From Craterostigma plantagineum (taxonomy: Eukaryota > Streptophyta > Magnoliopsida > Lamiales > Linderniaceae), in assembly GCA_027422505.1 (NCBI GenBank), contig JAPQWV010000001.1, positions 1,302,001-1,366,000 on the forward strand: a DNA stretch of 64,000 bases, read 5' to 3'. Every line of letters starts with the position of its first letter. The stretch's first letter is position 1. Position numbers and translations under genes: made by a program. The notes beneath the pieces were generated by a model. It worked only from the letters and a program-made list of their open reading frames with translations. It searched no databases and was not told the DNA's origin. Below are positions 24,457 through 40,832 of the stretch, piece after piece.

Positions 24457-25825
24457 TCACTTTCTCGAGCTGTGAACGTTGAGCAGAGCCCTGAATAGAT
24501 GCTTGCTTTTCTTGGTATACAGCTCAATCTCTCTTTCCTTATTCGGAATCTCCCTTCTTCCAGAAACTGAAACAGCTCTTCTGCGATCCGATGGAATCTG
24601 CTCACAGATGGAAATCTTGGAATCATTAGGAGAGACATCTATTGTATGAAAGATTTATCAATCTGAAAACTCATATGGATATGCTTCTTACCAGTCGTTT
24701 GTCGTTGTCCGAAAGATTAGGCGAAGCTGATCGGTTCGAAACAGAGCCCGACCTCTTGAGTACGAATCGAAGAGGTGAATTAGAACGCTTCCCTGATGAT
24801 ACTGTTATATTACACACAGTTTCTACTCTGTTACTAAGCGTGAACAAGTTTAAGAACAGTTTAGCAGAGACTATGCAATAAAGATCATAGATGGATTACC
24901 TATTTCTTTGTTGGAAACTATCTGTGTGAAGGAAAAGTTAGGAGGGCTCGGCGATGATTCGATGGAATTAGTCCTTAAGTGCCCTTTTCTGCGCATAGAA
25001 CTCTCAACTCAAAATTCAAATCATAATCTTGAGAATATATTCCTCAGCATAAATAGTTTTTCTTGCCTCATTACAAGTAGGTGTGTTTGTGTATGTATGC
25101 ATACCTTGTGAATGGAGGTTGTAATCTTTTAACTGTTCCTTGTAAAGCTTCAGCAGTTGAATACTCTGAAGCTCAATAAGCAAAAAGCCAGCTTTAGAAA
25201 GACAGTAGAATTCAAATACTTTTTGTACTAAACGCAGACAACGAATGGAATCATACATAACATACGTGGCTTTTCTTGTTTGCATTCTGGACAAGATATG
25301 CAATTTCCGTAAATTAACTTCGATTTATCATCGTCGAATGCACGACGAGCTTCATCACCTGGAAAAACAGTATCTTTTATTGCAAAGAAAGATGCAGAGA
25401 AGATCCATAATAATATGTGGACATTTGAAAGTAAAGGTAAGAAGTTGGGTAAGAATATGATTGCCTGGAATAATGTACCGCTTATGATGTTTTGAAGCTC
25501 GAATCATCAGAGAGTTCTGTGTTATCCCCATGGAAGCGACGACTCCTTGGAACATGTTCAGTCTCTAATGTTACATAATTAAAAGAAGCAAGCTTTATTA
25601 GCCTAAAGATTCTTATCTTACACAAGTGCTTAAGGATAAAAACTAAGTCCCCTTCACTGACCTGTTCGGTGCAAGAAAAGCTAATCTTAGTCGCAGAGAT
25701 GTCAGCAGCTTTTTGATCCAAGAAATTGTTGAGCTTATCAGCCACAGAACCCAAATGATCCACTGTACTTACAAGTGCTTTGGCAACATAATCCTTCGAA
25801 GAATCCACCACACTGTTGAGCTCTT

Positions 25826-25889
<64 letters not shown>

Positions 25890-26165
25890 ACTAAAAGAAA
25901 GAAGATTCATACAATTGTTTGTGATCACTTTCCTTGGCGTAGGATGTCTCGAAATACTCTGCAGCTGAATACAACTGTTCCTTCAGATTCCTTAAACCCT
26001 TCAAACACAGCAAGAAAATGGTAATAGAGACCCAATTAACCATGAAAATAGTAGAGTGCATATATATATATATATTGGAACCTGCAAGCTCTCTGAAAAC
26101 TTCAAGCTCTGCTGCATGAAGATATCTTCATAGTTTGAAAATGATTCTAGTTTACCACTCCCCAT
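24457..26165 (-). CDS. ABIL: ABI-like (ABIL) subunit of the SCAR/WAVE complex
   Basis: The SCAR/WAVE complex activates ARP2/3 to nucleate branched actin at the plasma membrane, and ABIL proteins are its Abi subunit. My exons are 26165-26082, 25998-25929, 25822-25662, 25564-25465, 25358-25319, 24801-24692 and 24597-24457. A further exon near 25163-25105 keeps the phase but is uncertain. That gives about 254 residues. Family hallmarks are NYEDIFMQQSLKFSESLQ at the start, EQLYSAAEYFETSYAKE, ALVSTVDHLGSV, SKHHKRYIIP, a basic RSGSVSNRSASP stretch, and KKSKHLFRALL near the end. The protein stops soon after that, without the acidic tail (DDTLYTYLDEY) I expect in Arabidopsis members. One intron uses a GC donor, and another has a GA/CT microsatellite as its pyrimidine tract. 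Identity is confident; exon edges are less so. Confidence 0.82.
25831..25887. repeat. (GA)n microsatellite forming an intron pyrimidine tract
   Basis: An uninterrupted 57 bp GA run. On the minus strand it reads (CT)n and ends nine bases before the ABIL splice acceptor at 25822/25823, so it occupies the place of the polypyrimidine tract. Confidence 0.9.
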
Positions 26166-27010
26166 TTTTCTTTCGAACAACCTTAATAAAAGAGGATGGA
26201 GATATATATAGAGCAAGGACAGCTATGGTATGAGAAAGAAAAGGATGTGAGAACAGAAATCTGACTTTTTGAAAATATATTTTAATTCCGATTTGATATG
26301 TAATGAGGTGCTACCCATCAACATCGAATGGCTAACCGATGAGGATGTAGCATTTGTTTGCTCATTGAAGTAAATGCAAAGAAATCTTCAATCAGTGTGT
26401 GAGATGAAAGGTAATTAAATAGGCCCATACTGTCGTGAGTGATTTGCATGTTTTCGTTTTTGTTCGTTTTGTTTACATATAATGTAAGCAAAGAAACAAA
26501 CAGCTTGCTGTTGTGCATGTGAACTGTTGTAATAATATGATGTAGCCAATAATTGCTTTTTTCCTATAGCCCATAAATAATCAATCATAAATAATTCTAT
26601 GGAGCCCTTAAAACCGTCATCTTTACTACTCCTACGTTCGATGGCCACACCGCATTATTAGCAACAGTGCATCCATAATTAGATCTACCCAATGTTAGAT
26701 AGAGACTGCAACAGACTTCTCTTCATTTCATCATCCTTCATTGCAAAGATTCAATCTTTAGCCATTATTATTTATTTGAATGTCTATATATTTCAACAAT
26801 AATAAGAAAGATATGGTATCACAAGAAACCAAAAATACGCTTAAAATAAAGAAAAATAAACGTCAAAGAGTCAAGATTTCCAATATAAAGAATCCCATGG
26901 CAATTCCTCAAGTCCAAAAGGTAGATATATATAACATAGGGATATTCTATATCATTTCCGAAACAGAATAAAAAAATAGCAAAAAAAATAACAAAAGTCA
27001 TCAATCAACA
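26166..27010. other. Upstream region of ABIL, downstream of CSLD
   Basis: Both neighbours are on the minus strand, so this holds the ABIL promoter and 5' UTR and the CSLD 3' UTR. It is AT-rich with no convincing frame. Confidence 0.5.
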
Positions 27011-30000
27011 TCAAGGAAACTGAAAGGAGCCGCCAATCTGCGTACTCCCCGCCGGCGGAGAAATCGCCACCCACAGCAAGGAAATAGTGATGGCAATAAG
27101 GCCAGACCAAACGTACACGATGGTCGGCGTCCTTCCCCTCCGACCCATCAAACCCTTGGCAAACGGATACAAATGCGCCAAAACCCAGAAACTAAAGAAA
27201 ACTCCGCCCAGCAATCTGCTCCACTGAGGAATCGTGCTGTAGATCGTCCGACTCACACCGACCGCAATAGCAATGACGTTCGTAATCATAATCGTGACGG
27301 GCGGAATCATCAGCGACGACCACTTCAAGATGTACAAATCCGCAAACTCCTCGTCGTTCTCGTCGCCCGCCGACTTCGACGTCAGCGTGAACGAAATCTC
27401 GATTCCCGCCACCACCTTCAGGAGCCCCTGCAGAACCGCCGCCAGGTGTGCGCTGGTCCCGCCTATGAGCCAAAACTGCTCGTTCCTCCACCACTCCTCG
27501 AGCTCAATCCCCGACCACTTAACCTCGAGCACCGCCAGGGCGCACAGGGTTAAGGTTATCACGAGCAAGTACGTGAGGAAGGTGACGCTCAGCGACTGAA
27601 CTATGAACTGTCCCGAGAAGAGCGAAAGCGCTGGGAGGAAGCAGTACACGATGAGGAACAAGGAGGTGAACGGGTAAATCCCGACGTTGAGGTACGCCAC
27701 CCTCTGAAGGAGCTTCATCCTCGAGCTCGCGAGCGCGGCGTTGTTCCTCGAGAAGAAGATCTCGACCGAGCCCGTGGCCCACCTCAGCACCTGGTGGAGC
27801 CGATCGGTCAGGTTGATGGGAGCCGTCCCGCGGAAGGCGTCCCTCTTCGTCACGCAGTAGATCGACTTCCAACCTCGGTTGTGCATTCGGTAGCCCGTCA
27901 CCACGTCCTCGGTCACTGACCCGTAGATCCACCCGACCCGATTCCCCCACTCCGTCTTGTCCTCGTACCAGCACGAGATCACGCTTATGGCCTCGGCCAC
28001 GGTCGACGCGTCGAGCAGCTCCCTCGGGATGGTCAGCGCTCCCGGCGGCCTCCCGTTCTTGACCGACGGGTGGTCCGCGAGGGGCCGGCCCTGGAACTCG
28101 GCGACGGGGATCGAGTCGATGAGGAAGCTCGAGTTTCCGAAGCGCTTGGAGAAGAGGGACGGGCTCAGCATCTCCCCCTCGTCGTCCGAGCCGTCGCCGT
28201 CGCCCATCCTGAGCGCGCGGTGGTCCTCCGGGGCGGGGATGGACGACGACTGACCGCCGGGGCGGCGGCGGCGGGGGAAGCAGCAGCAGAGGCGGGCGGA
28301 GCGGGTCTTGGAGCGGGGCGGGTCGAAACCGTAGAGGGCGGTTCGGCGGAAGAGGCAGCCCGTGCCGACGTAGACGGGCCCTTGGAGGCCGTCGAGGGCC
28401 CGCATGTTGACGTCGAAGAAGACGGTGTTTCGGTTGGCGTATCGGTCGGAGGGGTCGATCCCTTCGAACCGCTGGGGGAACTGGACGTAGCAGAGGCGGT
28501 CGCCGCCGCGGTCCATCATGAAGCACATGCCCTCCCTCACGGCCTGGGAGTTGTAGATGTAGTGGTCGCAGTCGAGGTTGAGGATGAACGGGCCGTTCGA
28601 CATGATGGCCGAGGCCCGCACGAGGGCGTTCATGGCTCCCGCCTTCTTGTTGTGGTCGTACCCCGGACGCTTCTCCCGGGAGACGTAGACGAGCATGGGA
28701 AGGCGTATGTCGACCTCCGAGAAGTCCAGCGGCCCGCCGCCCTCCTTGTTGGTTCCCTGGAGCGGCTCGTCGCTCGGCGGCTTCAGCATGACCTAAGTTT
28801 GTAAAAAAATCGAAATATTCGGACTTAAACAAAACCGATTATGGGACAAAATCCAGGTTTCTGGCGCTTAATTTCAAAAGTTATAGTCAGTACAATATGG
28901 CAGGCTAAATTCAATGTCCCTATAATGCCACCCACCCTAAATTTCAGTACCAAAGACATAATTATCACATATACATATATACTATACCTGTATGATCCCG
29001 GCGTGATCGCCCTTGGAATGTTCGGAAGCAGAAACGACCCAAGTCCCGGGCCAGTGGGTCCCGTCGGCCATCCACGTGGCCTTGGACACCTTCAAGGGCT
29101 CCAAGACGTCGTCCTCGGCCGTCTGCCTTCTTAGCTTGTAAGCCTTAATCTCCTCCCTCGCATTGTAAGCGTCGGACCTACGCCTTATCGAGTCGGGCAA
29201 GCTATTGATCCTAACCTTAAACTCGTCGTACTCTCGCTTGACCCTCCTGCGATCCTTCACGAAATCGGGCCGAACCTTATTCTTGAAGGGATCCTTCTTC
29301 AGGCCAAAGTAAGTCTCGGGATTCCTCGGCTCGATGCCGTGCTTGCGGCAGAACGGGACCCACAGGTTGGCGAAGCTCGCGGCCTCGGCCATGGCCTCGA
29401 ACGTAAGGAGTGCGCCGCCGTCGTCCGAGACGTAGCACGAGAGCTTCTCCACGGGATAGTCGCAGGCGAGTATGGACAGGATGGTGTTGGCCGTGACGAG
29501 CGGCGGCTCCTTCTCGGGGTCGGCGGTCGAGACGAAGAAGTCTATCCCGGGCAGGTCAGACTTCCCAGTCGGGTTCGCGGGCGTCGGGGTTTCGAACTTC
29601 TCCTTGAGGACGTTGAGGTCGGTCACGCGGTTGACCGGGCAGAGCTTGGGCAGCTGGTCGAGCAGCCACGAGAACGCAAACCACAATTCGCAGATTATAG
29701 ACATCAGCCACAGCCACCGAGCGTCGTTGTTCGGGTTCGTTATCCTCCACTGAAGGAACAGTCCAAGGACGGCCATTCGGACAAAGATTAACAGCCTGCG
29801 TAGATTTTAGAAAGGTTCGTAATTCTACCGATGGAAAGCATGTAATAGAATTGATCGCAATAGTATCAGGACTGTAGGCTTTTCATCGACCTTTGTGGGG
29901 CTCCACTCTAAAAAAAAATCAACAATTGACAACGTCGATTACCTGTAAGGGCTGAGAACCCCAGCGGGAATCTTGAGCTTACGAGTGAGCGGCCTCCACG

Positions 30001-30868
30001 GCTTGCTAAGAAGTTCGGGCGGCTCACCATTTTCTTCAGCCTTATCCTCCGAGAACCCATCGCCCTCCTTCGGCCATATAGCATTGCCATAGCCGTAAGT
30101 CCCCTTCGTCTCAAACAGCCAACGGTTATGGTCAAAGTCAACCCCCGTCTGGCTCCTCATTAAGCCCGACTGGCTCCTAACGATCGCCGATCTGTTGACA
30201 CTCTTCATCAGAGACAGCCTCCTTTCCATCTTAGAAACACCGACGTTCGAAGGCAGGGGCAGCGGCTGCCCGCCCGTGGACGGCTGATGCTCGACCGAGC
30301 CGTCGACGCCGTTCAAATCCAAGTTCTTGTAAGTCTCCTTACATCCCGGGCAGATCCCGCCCCCCGTCCTGACCGAATCCACGTAGCAGTCCCGACATAT
30401 CTTGAAATCGCAGTCGCAGGGGAGAATGTCTTCGCCCCGCTCGTCGCTCATGACTTTCCCGTCGCAGCCCTGGACGGCGCACGACGAGCCTTTGGTGCCT
30501 GCCATCTGAGGGTGGTTGGTCTCGGACTCGATCACCTTGTCCATGAGGTGGGCCCGAGTGACGCTGTTGTACCCGCCCGTGAAGAGGGAGCTAGAGACGT
30601 ACTGCTCCTCGACCCGCTGGGAGATGGCGGGCGGGTTGTTGGGCTGCTGGGTCAACGACGGGTCGTCCATGGGCTGGTTGTCGGGCGTGGGCGGGATGTG
30701 GACCGTGTACTCCGCGTACTCGGCGGGCCCGCTTATGTCGCTGTCGATGCTGTCCCGAGATAGGTTGACGTATCGGCCCGAGGATGTTCGGCGGGTGAAT
30801 GTTACGCTGGGCGGGATCGGGCCCCGCCCGAGGTGGGAGTCCGAGGGTTTGAAGGATCGGCCCGCCAT
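27011..30868 (-). CDS. CSLD: Cellulose-synthase-like protein D (CSLD)
   Basis: Family GT2 processive glycosyltransferase in Golgi or plasma membrane; CSLD proteins make beta-1,4-glucan-type wall polymers in tip-growing cells and at the cell plate. Three exons (30868-29943, 29795-28988, 28792-27011) join to 1171 residues, a normal length. The N-terminus has the CSLD signature [14 protein letters not shown] and [11 protein letters not shown], then a RING-like zinc region with cysteines at 130, 135, 151, 153, 158, 161, 173 and 176. Catalytic motifs are intact: DDGG at 433-436, DCD at 652-654, TED at 872-874 and QVLRW at 912-916. Two N-terminal and about six C-terminal membrane segments are visible. 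The N-terminal cysteine region resembles the CSLD2/3/5 side rather than CSLD1/4; I do not assign a number. Exon 3 is very GC-rich against its AT-rich surroundings. Confidence 0.96.
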
Positions 30869-33800
30869 TTGCTGTCTGTGCTATGTTTGGTTGAAACTTA
30901 TGTTGTAATGATCAGGGGAAGCTGAGATTGAGACAGAGGAAACAGTGTTGCTGATCAGTGATGAATCTTGCAAGAAAGTTGAGATTCAAATCTGCTCAAA
31001 GTGGTGGAAAAATAAAAGAACTTCTATGATTCATAATTTTATTGAATAGAAGAACAGATCTGATCTAAGGCTAAGCACTTTCTACAAGCACAAGCCACGC
31101 ACTTTCTCTTCTTTTCCAATCCTTTTCAAACTAAAGTGAAGGGGAAAGACTTTGAGGAGTATATTCAAATCATTTCAACAATACAAGAAGGATGAGAGGA
31201 AGAAAATACAGAACAAATGAGTGTTGATGATCAAGAATAGTATCACATGGACAACAACATACCACTTTAGAGATCTGATTAATCATCAAAAGGAAGTCTC
31301 TGTCAAAGAGTTGAGCGGATCAAGGAAGACTTAAAAGAGTTCTTAGGACATAAAAATAAGACTGGTTCAAGACGTGAGAAACAAATTGGACATCCTAAAA
31401 TGAACAAGAAATAAGCATGAGAGAGAGAGGGGGAGAGATCAGCTACCATCTACTCGGTCTCATGATACTTCAAACAAGAAAGAAAATATGCATATAAAAT
31501 AAACGAAGACACGGCCTTCCCAAGACGTGTAAGAAACTTTCAAACAAATACTTAATTGTAATAAAATAATACAAATTATACCTAGGCTAAGACAACACGT
31601 AGAGACATGGCTCATGGAAGATATAATACTTGAATCTAAAACCTAAGATGGCATTTTCTACCCTTTGGTCCTAAAAAACCCTTCGCCCTTAATACCGCCA
31701 ATATGATTTAATTAGAATGGCCAGCACAAAAATCACCAAGCATTTGTCCATTCACCAAATGGGGGGGTTTCAAACCTTTCTCAGAATTAAAATTTGAAAA
31801 TAACTGGGAAAAGAAATAATGAAACACAAAGCCGGCAAGATCCCGTGAGAAAGATCTAAGCTTTTATGCAAAGAATAATCGTAAATAAAGAACGCTGTAA
31901 GCATAAACTAACGTGGGCGTACGGCACAAAAGCATATCCATCCACACCGCTTAAATCAAACAAGTAACACTACACTTACATTTATCAAAGCTTGACGAAA
32001 AACAAACACAAACACAGATCTGAATCTGAATGTCTGAAAAAGCAGTGGAGATGGCGTTTCTTCTTCCACTCTATTTATCGTCAGCAAAAAGGAAAAAAAA
32101 AACAACATAAATAAGTAGGGGAAAAACCCACAGTTGCTCTCTCGCTTTCTTCAAATTCTTCTTTGAGCTCGTGCTTGTCGACTTGGGGAAAATAATGTGA
32201 CGAAAACAAAAGAAAAAAAAACGCGTTCGATTATGCGCTGCTGCCTAGTTGGATTGGCGTGTTGTGCCGTGTAGTGGTGAACTTTCCCTATTGTGCTCCC
32301 TCTCTAATTTTTTTTTTTCATTACATCGCATAACAATGTAATAATAATACGAAAATTTTTTATTTACCTTTGACGAAAAGAAGATGATGGGTCGGCGAAA
32401 ATTGTGGGTTTTGGACAAAAAGTTCAATCAATTTCGAGGATTTAGGTGGGCGCACGTCCCCACCTCTAACGGTCCGTTTGGGCAAAATTTTCAACTAGTT
32501 TTCCTTTTCTTTTTTTATATATTGATTGTAAAGAGATCATTCGAATTCGATTACTATGTTGGCATGTAACTAAACTTTTGATGATTATATAATACTCTTC
32601 ATATGTTCTTAATTAGCGGTCAAGATGAAATCTTCAAGGAAACGGCGTTTGGAAAAGATTTATCGTTGTAATGAGATGTTGTAGATTCAAATCTTTTTTT
32701 TATGGAAAAAGAAATCGTAATATTATTAAACATTCGTGTACGATATCTCATCTATTTTCATATTTGACAAAGGAGGCAAATCTTATAGCCCCAATGGCAT
32801 TTAAAGCAAGGGATAAAATGGGCAACATATTCGTCTAAGAACTAGCGAAATTACTATTTTATTTATTATGAAATCTAAGCCCATTGGGTTACTAAGTTCG
32901 ATTAAGTATGGCGTGGGCTGATGGGCTTAACAGATTCAAGATTTTTCTGAGCTCGTTCCATTTTTTACATATCACACGATTTAATTAATATAAAACAAAT
33001 TACGTAATTGGACGTTGAAAAGATTAAATATGAAAGCAATGGTCAAAGATGTTCAAATATGTAGGTATTGATGGAGATGTATATGACATAACTGACCAAG
33101 TCAAAAGAAACACGTGTAATTTTGAGGTCAATTTATATTCTTGGAGCATCTTTGAAAATGTATAGTATAATCAATGGGAAAATAGTAAGGTATAATATGT
33201 AAGTCGGAGAAAACAAAACTAGTTGACTCGGACTAGTTCAAGTCCAAAACACGCCCACACTCCCTCCATTTATCAGAAAGTATTATTACAGTATATATGT
33301 GGAAAAAAAAAAATTATGGGAAATTTGACAAGAGCCAGTTGGATGCAAAATATTAAAAATTCTTAATTCAAATTTGAACACAAACATGTAGCATTCATTG
33401 TAATGTACAGCACACATTAAAGTTCGGCTTGATATTATTCAATCATTTAATGTCCGGCAATTTCCATGGAGCGATCTTTCTATTTATCGAGAAAAAAGGC
33501 AATGGCAAACACGATCATCTAACTACTTCCATCTTAAAATCCCAAAAATATGGGTTACATATTGTGTTTGGCTATCAATTACTAATAAGTATCAAATTAT
33601 ATCACGGTTACTTACGTAGTATATAATAACATGATCATAAGAGACAATTGATAATCGATAACCCTATTCCATCTTTCTTTTTGCCTAAGACTATTCTTTG
33701 TTCACATCACACGTCACGGTCGTAATTCGTATATGTCCCACTTTGGTTATAAGAGAACTAAAACACAAAAACTTGAAAATTTTCGAACGATAAATAAACT

Positions 33801-34647
33801 GATGCCACCTCATCATTTATTGTTAGCTGTCACTCCACGTGAACTCCATATCAAGCAAACATCAATATCATTTAACTATTACAAGATTAAATAAACAAAT
33901 TATACATAAGGTAATAAATACGATATTTATTGCAGACGCGCAAACCGCTATTGATAATGTAAAGTTATGCCCGATTAATCAAATATTATTCAATTATAGA
34001 ATATACAATTTGGAAAAGTCTCACCAACCCAACTCAAGGGTAAATTGGGTATAATGCATAAATCGAGTCAAAACGGCGCGTTTTAAGAGGACGGCAGGCG
34101 TTTGGTGTTGAATGAACCTAACGACTAACCACCACACAACAACACACCACCACCTTTTATTTTTCATTTCTTTTATTTAATGGATTTACCTTTTCATAGA
34201 AAAAATAAAATATAAAAGTACGAATACAATTGAATACAAATAAGTTTCTAATATTATCACATGGTCCCTCCCTCCGCCCTCATAATTGCACTCTTAGCTG
34301 TTATTGCTCAAATTTTATTGTAATCGTGTCGAGGTTATAAATATTATTCTCTTACCTCACATTTGGCTTTTCCAAAACCTCCTCTCCGTACTTTCGTTAA
34401 GAAGATTCCATCTCTCTCTCTCTTCTCTCTCTCTCTCTCGCTCGCGGGAGTACGGGGAAACCACGTCGTATCGTAGGTCTGACTTTGTCAACGAGATTGA
34501 ACAGGGCTTAACGGTGTTGTTTTTTGTGGTAATTGTTGAAGCATTGGATCGTGATTTAGGTAGAGTGTTAGCTGCAGCTCAATTTAGTCTTATTTTTTGT
34601 CGGATTTGGTGAAGACGGAGACGCGAGGTGGATTTGCTAGAGATGAG
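30869..34647. other. Divergent intergenic region between CSLD and JMJ13
   Basis: It contains both promoters. The first ~1.3 kb next to CSLD probably includes its 5' UTR, perhaps with an intron, but I cannot set its limits. The rest is AT-rich with no supported gene. CACGTG-type cores occur near 33114. Confidence 0.5.
34411..34439 (+). repeat. CT-rich microsatellite in the JMJ13 5' region
   Basis: TCTC repeats broken once by TT lie about 210-240 bases upstream of the inferred start codon, probably in the 5' UTR or core promoter. Pyrimidine tracts of this kind are common there in plants. Confidence 0.75.
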
Positions 34648-39080
<4,433 letters not shown>

Positions 39081-39716
39081 AATTAAGAATCAAGTTCTGT
39101 TTACTGACCACAGTTTTCGTCAGACTCTAACATCTGAATTAGGAAAATGCTACTTGAAGACTGACTCAACCCTTACTTTGTCGTCGAAGAAGCAGAGATT
39201 AACTGATTCGAAGAGGCCAAAGTCCATATTATTCTTTGTGCAGGTATCATCACAAGCATTTTATTCATTCTTGCACAGATTTTAAGTGTTTTTTTTTTCG
39301 CCGCGGGCTATTCTTGGTCTTCGGCTTATGGTCATACTTAGTTTCTTGATAAGTTTTCTGCTGAAGATTTTAGGTCTTTAATTTCTAATTGATTGTTCAA
39401 ACTATTGTTGGTTGATGAAGCCTGTTGCTTCTTGTTGTAAGGATCCATCCATCCCATTTATATATTCTTTGTTGTATAGATATATCTTGTCTTGGCCCCT
39501 ACCGAGTACATACAATTCATACTATGATTTCTTGAAATGAGTACTAGATAGAGATTGTCACGTTTTATGTTGCTGATTTTGTTTAGTATGCCAATATAAA
39601 TTTGAGTTTAGTGCATATGCTACGAAGGCTTATCTTTGCCCAAAATAACTAGGGGCACGATACATGTAAGGAACGTAAGGGCTAAAGAACTGCAACTCTG
39701 AGAAAGTTTATTACTA

Positions 39717-40130
39717 CCTCCGTCCCAAACGATTTTGGACATTTGGAGTTTTGCACGGATTTTAAGAAACTGAATATTAAAAAATATAGTACAATCTAAA
39801 GGTAACAAAGTGTATATTTTGACACGTCTTTTGAGAATATTTAATACTCCATCTGTTTCATATACAAATTAAGAAAGAAAATAAAATTCTCATTATAATC
39901 TTAATTAATTATATGTCATATTTAAGATAGGGTAAAGATGGAAATAGTCAATATTTTTATCTTGAAAACTGTAAAACGACATGTATTTTAAAACAAAAAA
40001 AATTCTACAACGACGTTTAATCTGAAACAGAGGGAGTATATTTTGATTGTTTGTTTGCTAAATAAGGAAATGTACAAAAGGGAACGGGACGTCCGATATA
40101 CTAAAATTTATAAAATGGTTTGGGATGGAG
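39717..40130. mobile_element. Stowaway-type MITE with a second MITE nested inside (copy 1)
   Basis: The outer element runs from CCTCCGTCCCAAACGATTTT to TTTGGGATGGAG with TA flanks. It shares TTTTGACACGTCTTTTGAG and GCTAAATAAGGAAATG with the Stowaways at 4668 and 5178. Its right end has lost part of the GACGGAGGGAG motif. The inner element is at 39847-40036. Confidence 0.8.
39847..40036. mobile_element. Nested Stowaway-like MITE (copy 1)
   Basis: A 190 bp element with ends CTCCATCTGTTTCA and TGAAACAGAGGGAG and TA on both flanks, lying inside the 39717-40130 element. It inserted later than its host element. Copy 2 is at 43535-43725. Confidence 0.85.
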
Positions 40131-40232
40131 TACTTATTAGTGTAAAGATAGTGGATGACCACTTTTAATCTTTGCCATGATTTTGCTTATCTTGGTGTGC
40201 TACATTATACGCGAATAAATATATTTATATAT

Positions 40233-40832
40233 TGTTGAAACCCAATCATGATAATACGTGATAATGTTTGTTTTTTTGGTCTGATTCAGCTTGCTCAGCT
40301 CATTCCTCTGTTCTGTTCGGCTTCGTGGGTTGCTGTCGAGCGTCACGGTCTCGCGCAGACTTCTTCACGGCCGTGATGCTCAGTTGAGATGCGTGGGTCT
40401 GATTCTGCCGGATGTCACGGCTTCGTGGAAGATATCTCACGGCCGTGACTATGGGCTGAGTTGCTTGGGCGAGTCTCTGTCGCGTGTCACGGTTTTGGGC
40501 ATGCCCCCTCACGCCCGTGACGATGAGCAGAGATGCATAGGCGAGTTTCTGTCGCGCGTCACGGCTTCGTGCAAGCTGCTTCACGGCCGTGACGCTTTGT
40601 TGAGCTGTTTAAATAACTGTTTTGACTGCGTTTGTATTATCTTCTTCTTCAAGTTTTTTCTGTAGTTTCAGTGTGTGCGTACGAGTCTTTTGTGCGATTT
40701 TAGCTGTAATTCAGATCTGGAATAATAGAATTGATTTACCCGTGGATGTAGGATATTGAAATCCGAACCACGTTACATCTTTGTCAAACAAGAATCACAC
40801 ACAATCACCAACATCTCGTTTGCAATTTGATA
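40233..40832 (+). repeat. Copia LTR, duplicated copy
   Basis: A 600 bp LTR starting TGTTGAAACCCAATC and ending just before the primer-binding site TGGTATCAGAGC. It appears identical to the LTR at 43922-44521, because it was copied by the tandem duplication and not by transposition. It contains four 72 bp sub-repeats. Confidence 0.93.
40342..40593 (+). repeat. Four 72-bp tandem sub-repeats in the LTR
   Basis: GTCACGG begins at 40342, 40414, 40486 and 40558, an exact 72 bp period. In each unit a matching TCACGGCCGTGA or CACGCCCGTGAC follows about 20 bases later, so each can form a GTCACGG...CCGTGAC hairpin. The same array recurs at 44031 and, with 15 bases lost from the first unit, at 49109. 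Confidence 0.9.

Noticed and set aside
25016..25303. A minus-strand frame with KLYKEQLKDYNLHSQ as a separate gene
   Set aside because: It sits between ABIL exons. At most a 59-base part (25163-25105) is a phase-compatible ABIL exon; the rest is intron-like.
25482..25928. A minus-strand frame with a long Leu-Ser repeat that looks like a signal or membrane segment
   Set aside because: The Leu-Ser run is the translated CT microsatellite in an ABIL intron. The real exon starts after it at 25822.
27519..28832. A 437-residue open frame on the minus strand and a 244-residue frame on the plus strand (28070-28804)
   Set aside because: Both overlap the CSLD third exon in other frames. The correct CSLD frame holds all catalytic motifs, while these frames are low-complexity Arg/Pro or Val/Glu/Gly text caused by high GC.
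40291..40665. Open frames on both strands within the LTRs (also at 43980 and 49058)
   Set aside because: They arise because the 72 bp repeat is a multiple of three. They show no family resemblance and lie wholly inside non-coding LTR.
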